Shown piece by piece: positions 1 through 11,039 of a DNA stretch of 64,000 nt. Each line of letters begins with the position of its first letter. The stretch's first letter is position 1. Under the pieces are notes generated by a model. The model had not been told where the DNA came from. It ran no database searches and saw nothing but the letters and a program-made list of their open reading frames with translations. The DNA lies in NCBI GenBank assembly GCA_003255025.1, contig QANY01004819.1, positions 496,001 to 560,000 on the forward strand. The letters run 5' to 3'. A program made the translations under genes and the position numbers. This stretch comes from Datisca glomerata. Taxonomy: Eukaryota; Streptophyta; Magnoliopsida; Cucurbitales; Datiscaceae.

Positions 1-540
1 CAAGATGACATAAAGCTAAAATAAGACGGAACCTCATATTTTGGCCGAAGTTTATATTTTGGCCGAACTTCACATTTTGGCTGAATCTCGTCGAACCGAC
101 ATATGACTGAACCTTACATTCCGATCGAACCTCATACAAGGCGGAATAAGGCCGAATCCACAAACGCCAAAAGGCCGATCACGAACTCAGACTTAGGTAA
201 ATATGACTGAGAAACAATAATACCGAATGACACACGGTAGTGTCTCAAGACCAAAATAAATCACAAATAGGAGGAAGAGATATGAAGCCTTCATTAAAAA
301 TGAAACTGATGATCCTTTCATCTTCCGCATTTAGTGAAAGACTCTCTACTTTTCATAATTAATAAAACGACACTTCATATTGGGACATGAATTGTGAATT
401 ATCTATATAAAAGCGAACAAATTCTCAAAGAGGTATGGCATTGAAAACATTCAGAATTCTCTACTTTTTTCCTTTCCTTCACTTCACTGACTTAAGCGTC
501 GGAGTATATTAAGTTAAGCACCACACTAGTGTCAAGTCAA
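1..540 (+). mobile_element. Possible LTR-retrotransposon LTR relic
   Basis: No protein is encoded here. The first 130 bases hold degenerate short repeats built on 'ttttggccgaa'. A TATA-like box (ctatataaaag, about 403-413) precedes a pyrimidine-rich stretch and the phrase 'actgacttaagcgtcggagt' near 490-508, an arrangement I associate with plant Gypsy LTRs (U3, TATA, R). The left edge is cut by the window and no second copy is present, so neither the boundaries nor the family can be fixed. It could also be unrelated intergenic DNA. Confidence 0.33.
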
Positions 541-1181
541 TATCTTCACGTTCATTTTTTCTTATGTTTATCATACGACATTCAAAAGAACACGTGACAG
601 AATCATCAACAGTGAATTTCTAACATCCACGATAGGTGTTAATAATGACATCCCTTGCTAAATAGTGTGTATGTATGAGTGTACTCCACCATGTGTATCT
701 GAAGAAAGGCCGCCAATAGGTTTCTTCGTAAACATTCTCATAATAGATGCCAGTTTTTTAGTAATTAATATTGTATAAGGTGCCGGACAGATATGATATT
801 GGAAATAGTTTCAGAGTATTAAGTCACAATCTTCTTGTAATTTTGTGCGATAATCAAAATTTGCATTGACGATTGTCAATTTTTCTTAAATAGGTGAAAA
901 AAATGTCTAACTTGGGAACTGCCCAAGTCATATAGGGATTAATATGACTTGGGAAACAAAATTAACAATTCAATAAACTTGTAGAAACTTGAAGTAAATT
1001 AAAACTAGCTATAGACGTAAATTTTAATAATAAACTAAGTGAACTAGAATGATTAGCTTTACTTGGAATAAGAGCACGTATTGAATTAAGGCATAAGTAA
1101 ACTTGTAATTAAAAATGATCCAATTTATATATAAATATTCCAAGATTTAAAGAAGTCTTGGTACACAAGTCCTTGTTAAAT
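541..1181. other. AT-rich spacer with one small hairpin
   Basis: I see no gene. The only structure is a perfect 12-bp inverted repeat, cccaagtcatat at 922-933 and its complement at 942-953, around an 8-base loop. The last three bases (1179-1181, AAT) are the left target-site duplication of the CACTA element that follows. Confidence 0.6.
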
Positions 1182-2140
1182 TGCTACAAGAAAAATGACC
1201 TATGGCGGCGGTTTTCTTCGTCTATAGCGACAATTTTAACCACTGTCAAAAAGTTTTACGCAGTTAGAAAACCGCCACCTCATACACCCGCGCAAAGGTT
1301 TTTGGTGGCAGTTTTTCCAACCGCTAGAGGGCCGCCGATAAATGGGGGTCTTTGTCGGCGATTTTCATTCTCTTTATCGGCGGTTTAAAACTGCTGGTAA
1401 AAATCATTTAGCACCGCCGCAAACGTCCGAAAAATGGAAAAAAAATTATCTTTCCCGGCGGTTTTACACCACCGCTATAGGCTATAAAACTGCCGCTATT
1501 AATTGAAATATTGGCCTGAATTTAATTTATTTTTCAAACATTCCAAAAATTTTTAAAATACATGTTTCAGAAAATATTCTATATCACATATTTTAGAATC
1601 CATTAATACAAAAATTCTAACAATTCAGAGTCCATCAATTCAAATATTCACAAATTCTTGCATTTTAAACATTCACAAATTTAAAAGATTCAGAATCTAT
1701 CAATTGAAACATTCACAAATTCCAAAGATAAAACAATATAAGTTCAATTTTAAGCAAAAATAGTATTTTACATAATCACTGAACTATATGCGTTATGTTT
1801 TCGATCATAGCGTTGAATTCAACTTTCACTTTTTTTCCTTTAGGTAGATTTTATATATGAGCTAATCATGTCCAACCTCGAACTTTTTGCCTAGAGGACG
1901 AGGATCCACCTACGTATAAAACATTATTTTTGTATGTTAGACATTATATGAATAAGAACAATGGTTTGTATGAAATTTAAAATAAAGATATTTGGGTAGA
2001 AGAAACTCATTAGAAACTCTATAGATCATACACAATAAACTAGTTTAAACTGTGTAAGTAAATATGTTACTATTTATATTTGAGTTTAAGATACGTCATA
2101 ATTTCAGTTAGAAGAATATGACATTAAGAATATGCTCATC

Positions 2141-2157
2141 ATATATATATATATATA
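2141..2157. repeat. (AT)n microsatellite
   Basis: A short run of alternating A and T inside the CACTA element. No further function is apparent. Confidence 0.8.
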
Positions 2158-2559
2158 GGACATATTTATACGTTGAGGTCAACTTCGAGAGGCCGTAACT
2201 TTTGACTCGGGTTGAACCACCTGTTCTGTAAGATATCGAATTGGAGCTCGTTCAGAGATCTACTTACGTTTTAAGTGCATTCGGAGGCCTGAAAGATGTT
2301 TTATCGTAATTTTGGTTATTTTCAAATTTTGCCTTTCTTTAACTTTTAGGGTTTTCAGGAATAGTTTAAATTTGTATTGTTTGGATGGTTTGTGGCAGTT
2401 GATGATATTGAAAGAAACGTTTTTCCTTTTATACAAACCTTCATTTAATATTACATAGTAACATAGATATAAGTAATCACCATCTTTTATAAGCAAATGA
2501 TTTAGTCTGATGCTGTGTGTTTAAAGCCATTTAAACATTTCATAGAAACTGCTCAAACT

Positions 2560-2960
2560 AAAGCACATTCTACTAGGGCATAAAATAATAATAAATGAGA
2601 AATAAGAGCTTGATACTCATCTACCATAGCTTGAGTCCCTTCTGGACTCTTGACAGCGGAAGAGAGAGATGAGGGTTCAGTTTTAAGGGACTAAACAGAA
2701 GGACCGCAAGCAAGAAAAGTTTTCTTCTTTGAAATTCCAGACTTAGACCTAGTTTGCATAGGATGTGTAGAAGTGCTAGAGGTACGGGGATGAGGTGCAC
2801 TAGGATACATAGGACAATCATTAGAAATAGAAGAGAAAATATCCTTAAAATGACTTGAGTCAAAACTAGAGAAAGGGGGGATTATGCATATCGGAAAACG
2901 TCTCATAAGATAAAATAATGTGTCTAGAGGAGGTATTGTCATTAACAGGAGAAGTAGTAT
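2560..2960 (-). pseudogene. Ty1/Copia polyprotein fragment (integrase-RT junction)
   Basis: On the minus strand a broken reading frame contains 'HPMQTRSKSGISKKK' followed by a stretch resembling 'SPEWxQAMxDEYQALI'. That order is the hallmark linker between Copia integrase and the start of reverse transcriptase. A frame interruption lies between the two parts. No LTR or other pol domain accompanies it, so it is a scrap, either captured by the CACTA element or inserted into it and mostly deleted. It runs opposite to the + strand Copia scrap at 4845-5110. Confidence 0.65.
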
Positions 2961-3015
2961 TTATTCCGAACCAGAACCAGAACCATGTGTATTAGAAATT
3001 TTAATGGTAGTATCG

Positions 3016-3175
3016 TTATAAAACAGTAGCAGATGCAGGTAAAACAGGCACAGATTCATGTAAAACAGTAGCAGAATCATGTAAAATAGGCAGCATAGTA
3101 GAATCAGAATTTATTCCAGCATGTATGACAGTTGAAGCATAAGAAACAGTAGCAAAATCATGTATATTTGAATTG
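3016..3175. repeat. Short degenerate tandem repeat (cag/atgtaaaac)
   Basis: Units of about 25-30 bases with the core 'catgtaaaacagtagcaga' recur several times. The repeat lies directly next to the Copia linker scrap, so it may be an expanded low-complexity part of the original Copia linker. Confidence 0.45.
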
Positions 3176-3289
3176 AAAATAGTAGTAGAATCAACGCTAG
3201 CAGACGTAGATCAGGAGTAAGAAAATCACCTTGTGTAAGTAAAGAGGAAGAAAGAAAAGGCAAGGAAGAACATCGTCGAAAACCCAGTC

Positions 3290-3745
3290 ATGAAAGTCCT
3301 CCATTTTTCAGGCGATGCTTTATCACCAATGGTGGAGACTAGATTCTGAAAACCTGATACTTGCCTCGTCCCTCACCGGAGTAACCACGGGTTCGTTCCA
3401 GACAAACCCAAACACAGTCCAAACTCCAGATCTTCGTCTCACCTTGCGAGATGGTCGAAACACCAGTCGAGAAGCAGTAGAGTAGAACGTGAGGCATCTA
3501 GAAGGGAGGCTACGCCAGTGAAAAGCCAGATCTTGCCGCAAACTTCACGGATGAAGCCATCGAACATACCAGATCTGGAGCAGACTGTCGCCAACATTCA
3601 GTGTAGATCTCCGTTGAGCCTGGCCCTAAGCTCGTCGGAGCTTAGGGCTGGGATTCGCCTCTCCCACACGAAGTCGCTACAAATCGCCCATAGGATTTTG
3701 AGAGAGAAGAGAGATGTAAATTGCTTGTTAGGAAGGAAGTGATGA
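3290..3745. other. GC-rich unique segment inside the CACTA element
   Basis: Base composition changes sharply here: far richer in G and C than the sequence around it. Both strands have short open frames (about 72-74 codons), but neither gives a protein I recognise. Read on the minus strand it resembles a gene start: a ct-rich leader, then a GC-rich coding-like stretch. It contains a perfect stem-loop, gccctaagctc at 3623-3633 pairing with 3638-3648 around GTCG. A captured 5' gene fragment is possible but unproven. Confidence 0.4.
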
Positions 3746-4051
3746 TTTAAAAGACTTTAAAATCACCGCTAAAAGCAAATAAACCCGTCTGAAAATTGTT
3801 ATTCCTTCTATTTTCTTAATTTTCGATTTATTTATTTATTCTTAGATATTGCGGCGGTTTGGACAAAACTCCGCCTAATGTACACTATTTAGCGGTGGTT
3901 TTTAAAAACCACCAGTAAAACTTTTACTGCATTTATTTTTACAGTAGTTGCTACAACCGTCGTCGTTAAACCACCGCCATAAGCTGCCGTTAAACCGCCA
4001 CCATATGCTGCCGTTAAATCACCGTCATAAACCATTTTTCTTGTAGTGAAT

Positions 4052-4840
4052 GAAAATATGATGTTCTCGGTGCAACAGTTCCTAAAAATGATCCTTTTAA
4101 GGTTGCTTTCTCTCATTAAGCGACACCCACCTCGTAGAGACAATGTCCCTACTATTCTCATTTTACGAAGAAAATTAATTAAAAAATATTACGTACAGCA
4201 GTATTGCTCAACACAACTACTATGGATGGATGATATATATGATCTAACTTCAGACATTATGATAAATTAAATAAATAAGAAAAAATAACTTTGAATTCAA
4301 AGTGTATGTGTGGCCTGGTGGACGCGATACTAACACCGCAATAAGCAATGCATAGCTAATGTACATTTATTCAATAAAGAATAATTGTTACTTCGGGATT
4401 TAATTTAGTATGTCTGCTACCAAATTGACACACAATAAAAGCCCGTGCATGGTCAACTACATATGGAATCATGGAGTTGTTACCACTAATCAATGGATTT
4501 ACGAGTTTGTTATTGGTTTGTATGTTTTTTTATAATGCATGCATCTGAATTTGCATCCGACTAATTTTACGGGTCTTGAAGTATATCAGATAAACCTCTA
4601 GTGGCATTGGGCATAACTTCTGAATCGCAAACTCAGATTTACATTTATACCTTATCTAAATACAAATGTTGTCAATCCTTCTCCCACTTCTAGCTTTCCT
4701 ACTAATATCATGCCTTATTAGCTAACAGTGCTTGTAGTATTGTTCCACTTACAACTGAAAAATCAATTGTAAAAACTTACGGGTCTCTAGGGTTAAGTAA
4801 AACTTAGCTGGAACCATTCACAAATATAAGGCTTTCAGTC
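4052..4840. other. Spacer without recognisable gene
   Basis: AT-rich sequence between the CACTA element and a Copia scrap. I see no coding, no repeat and no regulatory motif worth naming. The short open frames show no conserved protein features. Confidence 0.5.
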
Positions 4841-4844
4841 CAGT

Positions 4845-5110
4845 CACCAAACCATGCAAACTTTGAGTCATGCTCACACTTTGCAGTCTCAGGATATGGA
4901 TATTCAACAAATAGATATAAATAATATATTCCTCCATAATGGTCTTCATGAGACAGTGTATATGGTGGTGTCTCCAAGTTTTAAAGACCCAACAAGACCT
5001 CATCACATTTGCAAGCCTAACAAGGCTCTTTATGGGTTAATATAAGCTCCAAGAGCTTAGTATGACAAGCTCAAGTCAGTCGTTCTCAATTGGGGGTTTC
5101 GAACACTCAG
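4845..5110 (+). pseudogene. Ty1/Copia reverse-transcriptase fragment
   Basis: The + strand encodes the Copia RT signature 'QQIDINNIFLHNGLHETVYM' and then 'CKPNKALYGL' and 'APRA-YDKLKS', matching the conserved 'ALYGLKQAPRAWYDKL' block. A stop codon replaces the KQ positions (about 5041) and another replaces the Trp. The catalytic YVDD block that should follow is absent, because sequence past about 5110 is unrelated. It is a dead remnant, probably from an element whose possible LTR lies at 5787-6720. Confidence 0.8.
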
Positions 5111-5786
5111 TTTCAGATACCTCATTATTTTCGTAGTTTTGTGGTCTAAATATAATAATGTTAAGACTGTGCCTTAAAAGCACTGAAATCAATTATTTTT
5201 ATCGGTTAATAAAATATAATTCATTCTTACATTAGTGTACAATACATTCTTGTAAAAATGTCAACATGCATAATAGTATTTTGTTTATGGGTCTTATGGA
5301 GTTCAACTCATAAAAATAATGTACTTAAACAAGAGTTCTTTAATTATAACTTGTAAAACATTTATTTTTCACAATCTAGTAAATTTGGGAGCTTACTAAG
5401 ATGGATTGTAGTACATTAACTCTATCATGTAGAGTGGTTTACCTTGGTCACTTAGTGAAGTACCTAATTAATGTGCTAGTGGATTTGAAATGCATTGCAA
5501 GAACTAATGAGTTTAATTTTCAGTAAAAATATTATGATCTTAATAAAATCATTACTCATTACTATTATTTTGAGTGCTCGTAATCTTTCAAAGAGTTATG
5601 AATTCATATTCAATGCTTCAATTTTTTTATCTATTATGGTTGAGATTCTATGTGAATATATTTATAGGTTGGATGGCTGAGTTGTTAGATAGTTAAGATG
5701 CACAGATTCTTAATAATAGAGTCCACAAACAATTTTAAGTAAGTAACATTCTCACCCTTGACAGAATCCATTTACATGATCATAGT
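5111..5786. other. Spacer without recognisable gene
   Basis: AT-rich and non-coding. If the RT scrap upstream once continued to RNase H, that part has been lost or replaced here. I see no LTR, tRNA or promoter motif. Confidence 0.45.
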
Positions 5787-6720
5787 GTTGACCCTAGTCA
5801 ATGTAACAATTTTGTTGATGAAAAATAAAGGGCAATCGAAATCATACATTGCGACATATTATGAAGAACACAAAATATATCAAACAAATTCAAATGGCCT
5901 AAATCAAAGTTGGTTGAACTCATAATGTTGCAAGCAATTCAGAACCGGATCAAACCGCCAATGAACCACATCGTAGAAGACCGAGCCAGATAGAATTGTG
6001 TAAAAATGTCAAACCGGTTCGATGTCCATACTGACTCAATTTTGGGCGTAAATTCGATCAAACCGATGGGAAACCAGACAGACCAGTTCGTAACTGGTCA
6101 GACCGGTTCCCTAACTGGTGCTACCGGTTTTACAATTAAGGTGATTACTTGTCTAATTACCAAATTAATCTAACTGGTAGGGAAACCGGTTAATCACAAA
6201 AGAAATTTCTTCCTTAACTGACAAATCGGTCCATCCGATTTGACCTGTTTCAATATTAATTTCAGAATTATAAATACCCCAACGTCATTCATAATTCTAC
6301 ACACCTATCCACATCTCTCCACTCCTCTCCAACGAAGTTCTGTAGAGTTTTATACTTTGAAAGAATTGTATTTTGACTGAGAATTTTAAAAATATTGTAG
6401 AGAGAAGCTAGAAAAAATATTGTGAGCGAAAAATTTAGAGATATACTCTTTGAGAGAGTGAGTGAGTTTGTAATAGATCTAAAGATCTCGATCGAGCTGT
6501 ATTGTCAAGTTCTTATTGTCGCCATAAGCCATTATGGTTTTTAAAGGTTTGGTCTTCACCATTAAGGAGATCGCTTGGAAAAAGTCTTCAAGGGGGATCC
6601 TTGGAGTTTGAACATAGAGATAGGTTTTCCCAAACCACGTAAAAACAATGAGTGTCGAATCTCTCTCTTCCCTACTCGTTTATTTACGTGCACTTTACTT
6701 TTCGTACTTAATTTTTCACA
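5787..6720 (+). repeat. Candidate Copia LTR with ACCGGTT motif cluster
   Basis: The sequence from tgttgaccctagtcaatg resembles a Copia LTR. It has an AT-rich start mentioning 'ttttgttgatga', a cluster of aaccggtt/aactggt motifs at 6010-6200, a TATA-like 'tataaatac' near 6270, a long ct/ag-rich leader, and near its end 'aaccacgtaaaaacaatgagtgtcg' and 'ttatttacgtgcac'. No second copy and no primer-binding site were found, so boundaries are approximate. It could be the 3' LTR of the element that left the RT scrap at 4845-5110. Confidence 0.35.
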
Positions 6721-7887
6721 CGTTTAATTTCCGCACTTAAAATATTGCTTGATTGATTTAAGCATCTGCATATTGTTTATTAAACTTTTAACTCGTGACA
6801 AATTGAGTTTCATTATTGATCCTTCAACTACCACTTGAGTTAGTTTAGTTTATTAAATATTGCTTGATTGATTTATTTTGTTATTCATTTTATATTTCAA
6901 GCTATTTTATTATTGCATATCAAATATTTCTTTAAACTTTTCCCTTAATATGAAAGTTATCTTCGTTGATCAGTATCGATCATACACATAGCAGTTTAAG
7001 TACTTATTATCTCTAATGACTTAGTTAGAGATTTGATATTTTCACTTGATGCATCAAGTATGAAGCTTATCTTCGTTGATCAGTAGAACGAGATTAAAGC
7101 TAGAGGAATAAGAGGTGTATATATTAGTAAGGTAGTAGTTTCTCTAAGTATAAACTATGCTATATTATGTTATGGCAACAGATAATGAATAATAGGTCGA
7201 GGATAAATAAATCGAGTAATATAAAATATGATTGGAGTTCAATTATAAATTTATATTAGAATTAGTTATAATTAATAAGTAAAAAATATTGATCATAAGT
7301 TTAGTTAGTAGAATTTGCTTATTTTTTAACCATGAATATTTTTATCCTTATAGTCCCCGAGCTAGCCTATGGGTTATAGTTATTATTGTGATTGGTAATA
7401 AAGATGTACACTATAGATATCTAGTCGTCAACCAAGTAGGTCATATTTTAATAATAAAAATTATTCATTGAAATTAATTTAATTAGATTTAATTAAGATA
7501 TAATTTTTAGCGAATCATGAACGTTGGATTTTAGTATAAAGAGGAGGCTTCTCTTAGATTAAAGGATAAGCCTATTGGTATCATTAGTGAGGAAGAGAAG
7601 ATTGGACCCTGGGTTTTCATGGGCTCGGGCCATTGGCACGGAGATCGAGGTGACAGTTCGAACACATCAAAGTTCAGATCGTGACGTCAAAAAGAATAAA
7701 TTTTTGGGGTCACGTATAAAAGGTATAGACTTTATGTTCGTTCTACCATAGGTTAGATTGTTTAACGATTGGCTTTTTAAGATCATGATGGTTTTTCATT
7801 GCATTAGTCCCTTTAGATAATAATCTACAGCTTATTTAATTCTTTCCACCACAGCTTCTCTTTTCTCTCAAATAATTTGTTATAACT
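6721..7887. other. Non-coding region with two short direct-repeat pairs
   Basis: Two repeated phrases are visible: 'aaatattgcttgattgattta' at about 6741 and 6856, and 'ttatcttcgttgatcagta' at about 6957 and 7066. They suggest old local duplication, possibly in the leader of a retroelement. No protein domain is recognisable. A somewhat richer stretch at 7560-7740 is open in pieces but matches nothing I know. Confidence 0.4.
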
Positions 7888-8089
7888 GTTTTGATTCTAT
7901 GTTAATAGGAAAGAGAATTGTGCACAGCCGTGCTTGTGCTCATGCTCCAACAACTAATCAAGGTTCCCTTGATTATTTGCTACTTAATCTTAGATTAGTC
8001 TTTGCCTTTATAAGCTTGTAATAATTTATCTTCGGATGTAAGGAAAAATCTACTTTACTAAAATTATCAAAGGATTTTACGATTTTAAG
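7888..8089 (+). repeat. Truncated 5' LTR of the Copia element
   Basis: From 'gttttgattctatg' to about 8069-8089 it matches 12647-12820, sharing 'gagaattgtgcacag', 'cgtgcttgtgct', 'actaatcaag' and 'cctttataagcttgtaat'. Sequence left of 7888 does not match the first 175 bases of the 3' LTR. Confidence 0.8.
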
Positions 8090-8090
8090 T

Positions 8091-8102
8091 TGGTATCAGA
8101 TT
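8091..8102 (+). other. Primer-binding site (initiator Met tRNA type)
   Basis: Tggtatcaga at 8091-8100 matches the usual start of the Copia primer-binding site TGGTATCAGAGC, the complement of the initiator methionine tRNA 3' end. It sits just after the LTR, as required for minus-strand priming. Confidence 0.85.
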
Positions 8103-8143
8103 TCTGGTGAAAAATCTTCTTTACAAATTCTCAAAAAGAGACA

Positions 8144-9010
8144 ATGTGGAAAGCTCGTTATAATGCCAAGCTAAACCCATTTGCCAATAATCTATGATCT
8201 ACTCTTTAAACCAAACTGGATAGAGATAACTATATTCTATGAAAATCATAAATCGTTCCAGCTCTTATAGGTCACGGTCTTACTGAATACGTTGTGAACA
8301 CTTCTTCCAGACCAAAGCAAACCTTGTTTGATGGTTCATAGAATCCAGAATACACCCATTGGCTTAGGAAGGATCATCTTCTTCTCAGTTGGATGTGCTC
8401 CACCATGAGTGATAAATTTCTTGGAGTAATGTTGCAGTATGAGAACTCAGGCTCCCTTTGGACAGCTTTAGAAAGAACATATGGCAATAGATCGCAAGCT
8501 CATAGCTCAAACATTCTCTACATAACACTCACAAGGATGAAAAATGCATCACTAACTATTTTGATGTGATGAGGAGTATAAGTGAGAACTTACTGGTAGC
8601 AAGAGATCGTATAAGTGAGCAAGACCTCATTCTACACATTTTGGATGGTCCAGGGTCTGAATTTGACCCAGATATAGTCAACATTACCTCAAGGCTATTA
8701 GTCTATCAATTGAAGATGTACAGTCCATGCTTATGATTCATGAGACTAGGATTCAGAAAATGAATGCTGATAAAGAAGGATCACTCAAAGTTGTTGTTCA
8801 TTTGAGTGAAGACACTACTGTTAACAGAAGACAGTGACAAGTTCAACAAAATCAATGGAACCCAATGTCAATCGAGGCAGAAACTCAAACTCCTTCAGAG
8901 GGGGTAGAAGAGTCAGCGGTGGAAGAAACAATAGGAGAGTAACGTGTCAAGTGTGTCAAAAACAAGACCACAATACCACCACCTGCTAGTACAAGTATGA
9001 CAGAAGCACT
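8144..9010 (+). pseudogene. Copia gag (capsid/nucleocapsid) remnant
   Basis: The frame begins at ATG 8144. Broken pieces give 'LDRDNYIL', 'NPEYTHWLRKDHLLLSW', 'SLWTALERTYG' and 'GSEFDPDIVNITSR', all landmarks of the plant Copia gag polyprotein (UBN2/retrotran_gag type). A nucleocapsid zinc knuckle CX2CX4HX4C is intact at 8945-8986 (CQVCQKQDHNTTTC). Several in-frame stops and at least one frameshift show it is not functional. Confidence 0.85.
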
Positions 9011-9109
9011 CAGAATACTCCTCAGGAAAACTTTATCATGACTCAAGATAATCAACAACTCTCTAATCACAGTTATCCACATAACTACACTCCTCAAAAC
9101 TTTGCTGTG

Positions 9110-9210
9110 AGGTCAGAAATGGGAACAAAAGCACATTTGTTTGTGATAGTGCTGCAACTCATCATGTTACTAATGACTTGGCTAAACTGAACATGTGAAG
9201 TGAGTATCAT
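9110..9210 (+). pseudogene. Copia aspartic protease active-site remnant
   Basis: The stretch encodes 'DSAATHHVTNDLAKLN', the Copia protease active-site region (usual D-S/T-G/A triad followed by TxHVT). The catalytic Asp is kept and Gly is replaced by Ala, a common variant. Flanking frames are broken. Confidence 0.75.
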
Positions 9211-9329
9211 GGAAGTGATTCAGTAACCATGGCTAGGGGTAAGTAAATTGATATTACACATATTGGTATCACCTCTTTACCAACTTGTCTTTACTCTTTA
9301 AACCTTAAATTTGTTCTCAAGGCCCTAAA

Positions 9330-10410
9330 AATCACCAAAAATTTGATTAGTGTGTCTAAACTCTATCAAGATAATCCTGTCATTTTTTAATTTCATTCTT
9401 TCTTTTTGTCTTGTGTCACGGGGACTATCTTGCTCAAAGGGAGTCTTAAGGATGGAATACATGAACTTTTTGTTCCTAATAAGGGTAAAGCAACTGCGTT
9501 GGCATGCCATCTATATCTGCTTAATGATACTAGGACAAGTTTACCTTCTATCTGTCATGTACAAAGCTCAGTTTTCAATTTCAAGAATGTATTGCCTAGT
9601 GTTTCACATGTTTTCCCTTTGCCAACTTGTGGCCATGAGAATGTAAATCTTAGCAATTATCAATGCAAATCTAATTTCCCTTTCTCATATTCTACAACTA
9701 TTTTACTGTCAAATTCTGCGAATACTGAAAGCTACTCTCTCTGGCATAATAAGCTTGGATATCCTCCTTTCAAGGTTACTAATCAGATTCTAAAACAATT
9801 GCACATACCTGCTCAAACTCACATTTCTAAATTTTATCAAGCTTGTCAACAAGGTAAGAGTCACAAACTAACTTATCTAAGCTCACAAACAAAAACAACA
9901 CATCCCTTAGAGATAATTCACAGTGGTCTTTAGGGACCATCCCCTCTTACTTCAAATATTTTTTGATATCATATACTCTTTGTTGATCATTTCACTCGTT
10001 TTACATGTTTGTACCCTCTAAAACTCAAATATGAAGCACAGTATTCAAACACTTCAATGCCTATGTAGAAAATCACCTAGGATACAAAATCAAGACTGTT
10101 CGGCCTGATTGGGGGTGAGCATATGAGTTTTAGCTTTTACCTGCAAGCTTGTGGCATTTATTTTAGACACCCATGTCCTCATTCACACCATCAGAATGGT
10201 GTTACAGAGAAGAAACACATGCATGTTGTTGAGATAGGTCTTTCATTCCCCTCTCAAGTCTCTATGCCACTGAAATATTGGTGGATGCTTTTCACACTAC
10301 TATCTATCTCATCAATAGACTTTCCACTAAAGTTCTATCCTATATATCTCCCTATTAAGCTCTATATCTCCTTATTAAGCTCTATATCATCACCAACCTA
10401 ACTCAAAATT
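9330..10410 (+). pseudogene. Copia integrase remnant
   Basis: A 175-codon open piece (9406-9933) holds the pre-integrase zinc-binding region, with 'LWHNKLGYPPFKV' and 'CQQGKSHKL' supplying H and C ligands of the HHCC finger. A later piece (10123-10401) has 'CPHSHHQNGVTEKKH', the conserved block containing the last catalytic acidic residue (E in V-x-E-x-KH). The middle of the DDE core (9960-10110) is broken by stops and shifts, so no active enzyme can be made. Confidence 0.85.
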
Positions 10411-11039
10411 TCTTAAAGTTTGTGGATGTCTGTATTACCTTTATTTGAGACCATATAATGCACACAAGCTATCTTTCAGATCATCTCTTTATGTTTTCTT
10501 AGGGTACTCAACTGGCAGAATCTACACTACTATCAATGTGATTTTTTATGAACATTAATTTCCTTTTAAGCACAACTTTATTAAAGAAGTTGACATTCAA
10601 ACCTCATTTAGTGGATCCTCCCATGCTTGGTCTATTCCTATTGTCCCTTGTCTGTTTGTTCCCTAAACTACTCAATGCCAATCTGCTGCTCCCACTTATC
10701 AGGATCATTCAGGTCATAATGATTCCATCCCAACAGACTCCTATGTAAGTAATAGTCTTTCTCTTTCTTTATCTCTCATCTTACCTTGTTTTGTAACTAC
10801 TCAATCTAACCCTGCACGTGAATCTCCTTTTATGCCTAGACCTTTACCGTCCCTAAATACTCATCACATGGTCATAAGATCCAATGTTGGTACTTTTAAA
10901 CCTAAAACCGTTGTCACCACTCTTTCTTAGCCCACTGAACCCACCACTGCCAAAAAGGCTCTTAAACACCCCAAATGGAAACAAGTAATGATAGAATAGT
11001 ATATTGCTCTCCTCAAGAATCATACTTGGTCTCTTATTC
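10411..11039 (+). pseudogene. Copia integrase-RT linker, decayed
   Basis: Between integrase and RT the sequence is poorly open but keeps traces of the Copia order: a 'VFLGYS'-like site near 10495 and a start-of-RT region with 'KHPKWKQVMIE-YIALLKNHTWSLIP' near 10960-11040, where typical elements have 'WxxAMxxEYxALxxNxTWxLVP'. It has multiple stops. Confidence 0.65.

Larger units (their letters stand above)
1182..4048. mobile_element. Non-autonomous CACTA (En/Spm-type) DNA transposon
   Basis: The right end reads cttgtagtg, the complement of the canonical CACTACAAG terminus. The left end is tgctacaagaaaaatg, the same terminus with its first two bases mutated. The element is flanked by a 3-bp duplication, AAT at 1179-1181 and 4049-4051, the size typical of CACTA elements. 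Both subterminal zones (about 1203-1500 and 3850-4030) are dense with GC-rich units related to 'gcggcggttt' and 'accgccataagctgccgttaa' in opposite orientations, as expected of transposase-binding subterminal repeats. No transposase (TNPA/TNPD) coding is visible, so movement would need another element. The interior holds AT-rich short repeats (1560-1740), a reverse-strand Copia scrap (2560-2960) and a GC-rich segment (3290-3745). Confidence 0.85.

Noticed and set aside
1158..1388. 76-codon frame with Arg/Pro-rich end
   Set aside because: It is made of the CACTA subterminal GC-rich repeats and starts outside the element.
7829..7849. Match 'acagcttatttaattct' between 7829 and the LARD LTRs (about 13162 and 18756)
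   Set aside because: Only about 20 bases with AT-rich content; it does not extend, so a third LTR copy is not supported.
8885..9097. Minus-strand 70-codon frame
   Set aside because: Shadow of the Copia gag zinc-knuckle region on the + strand.
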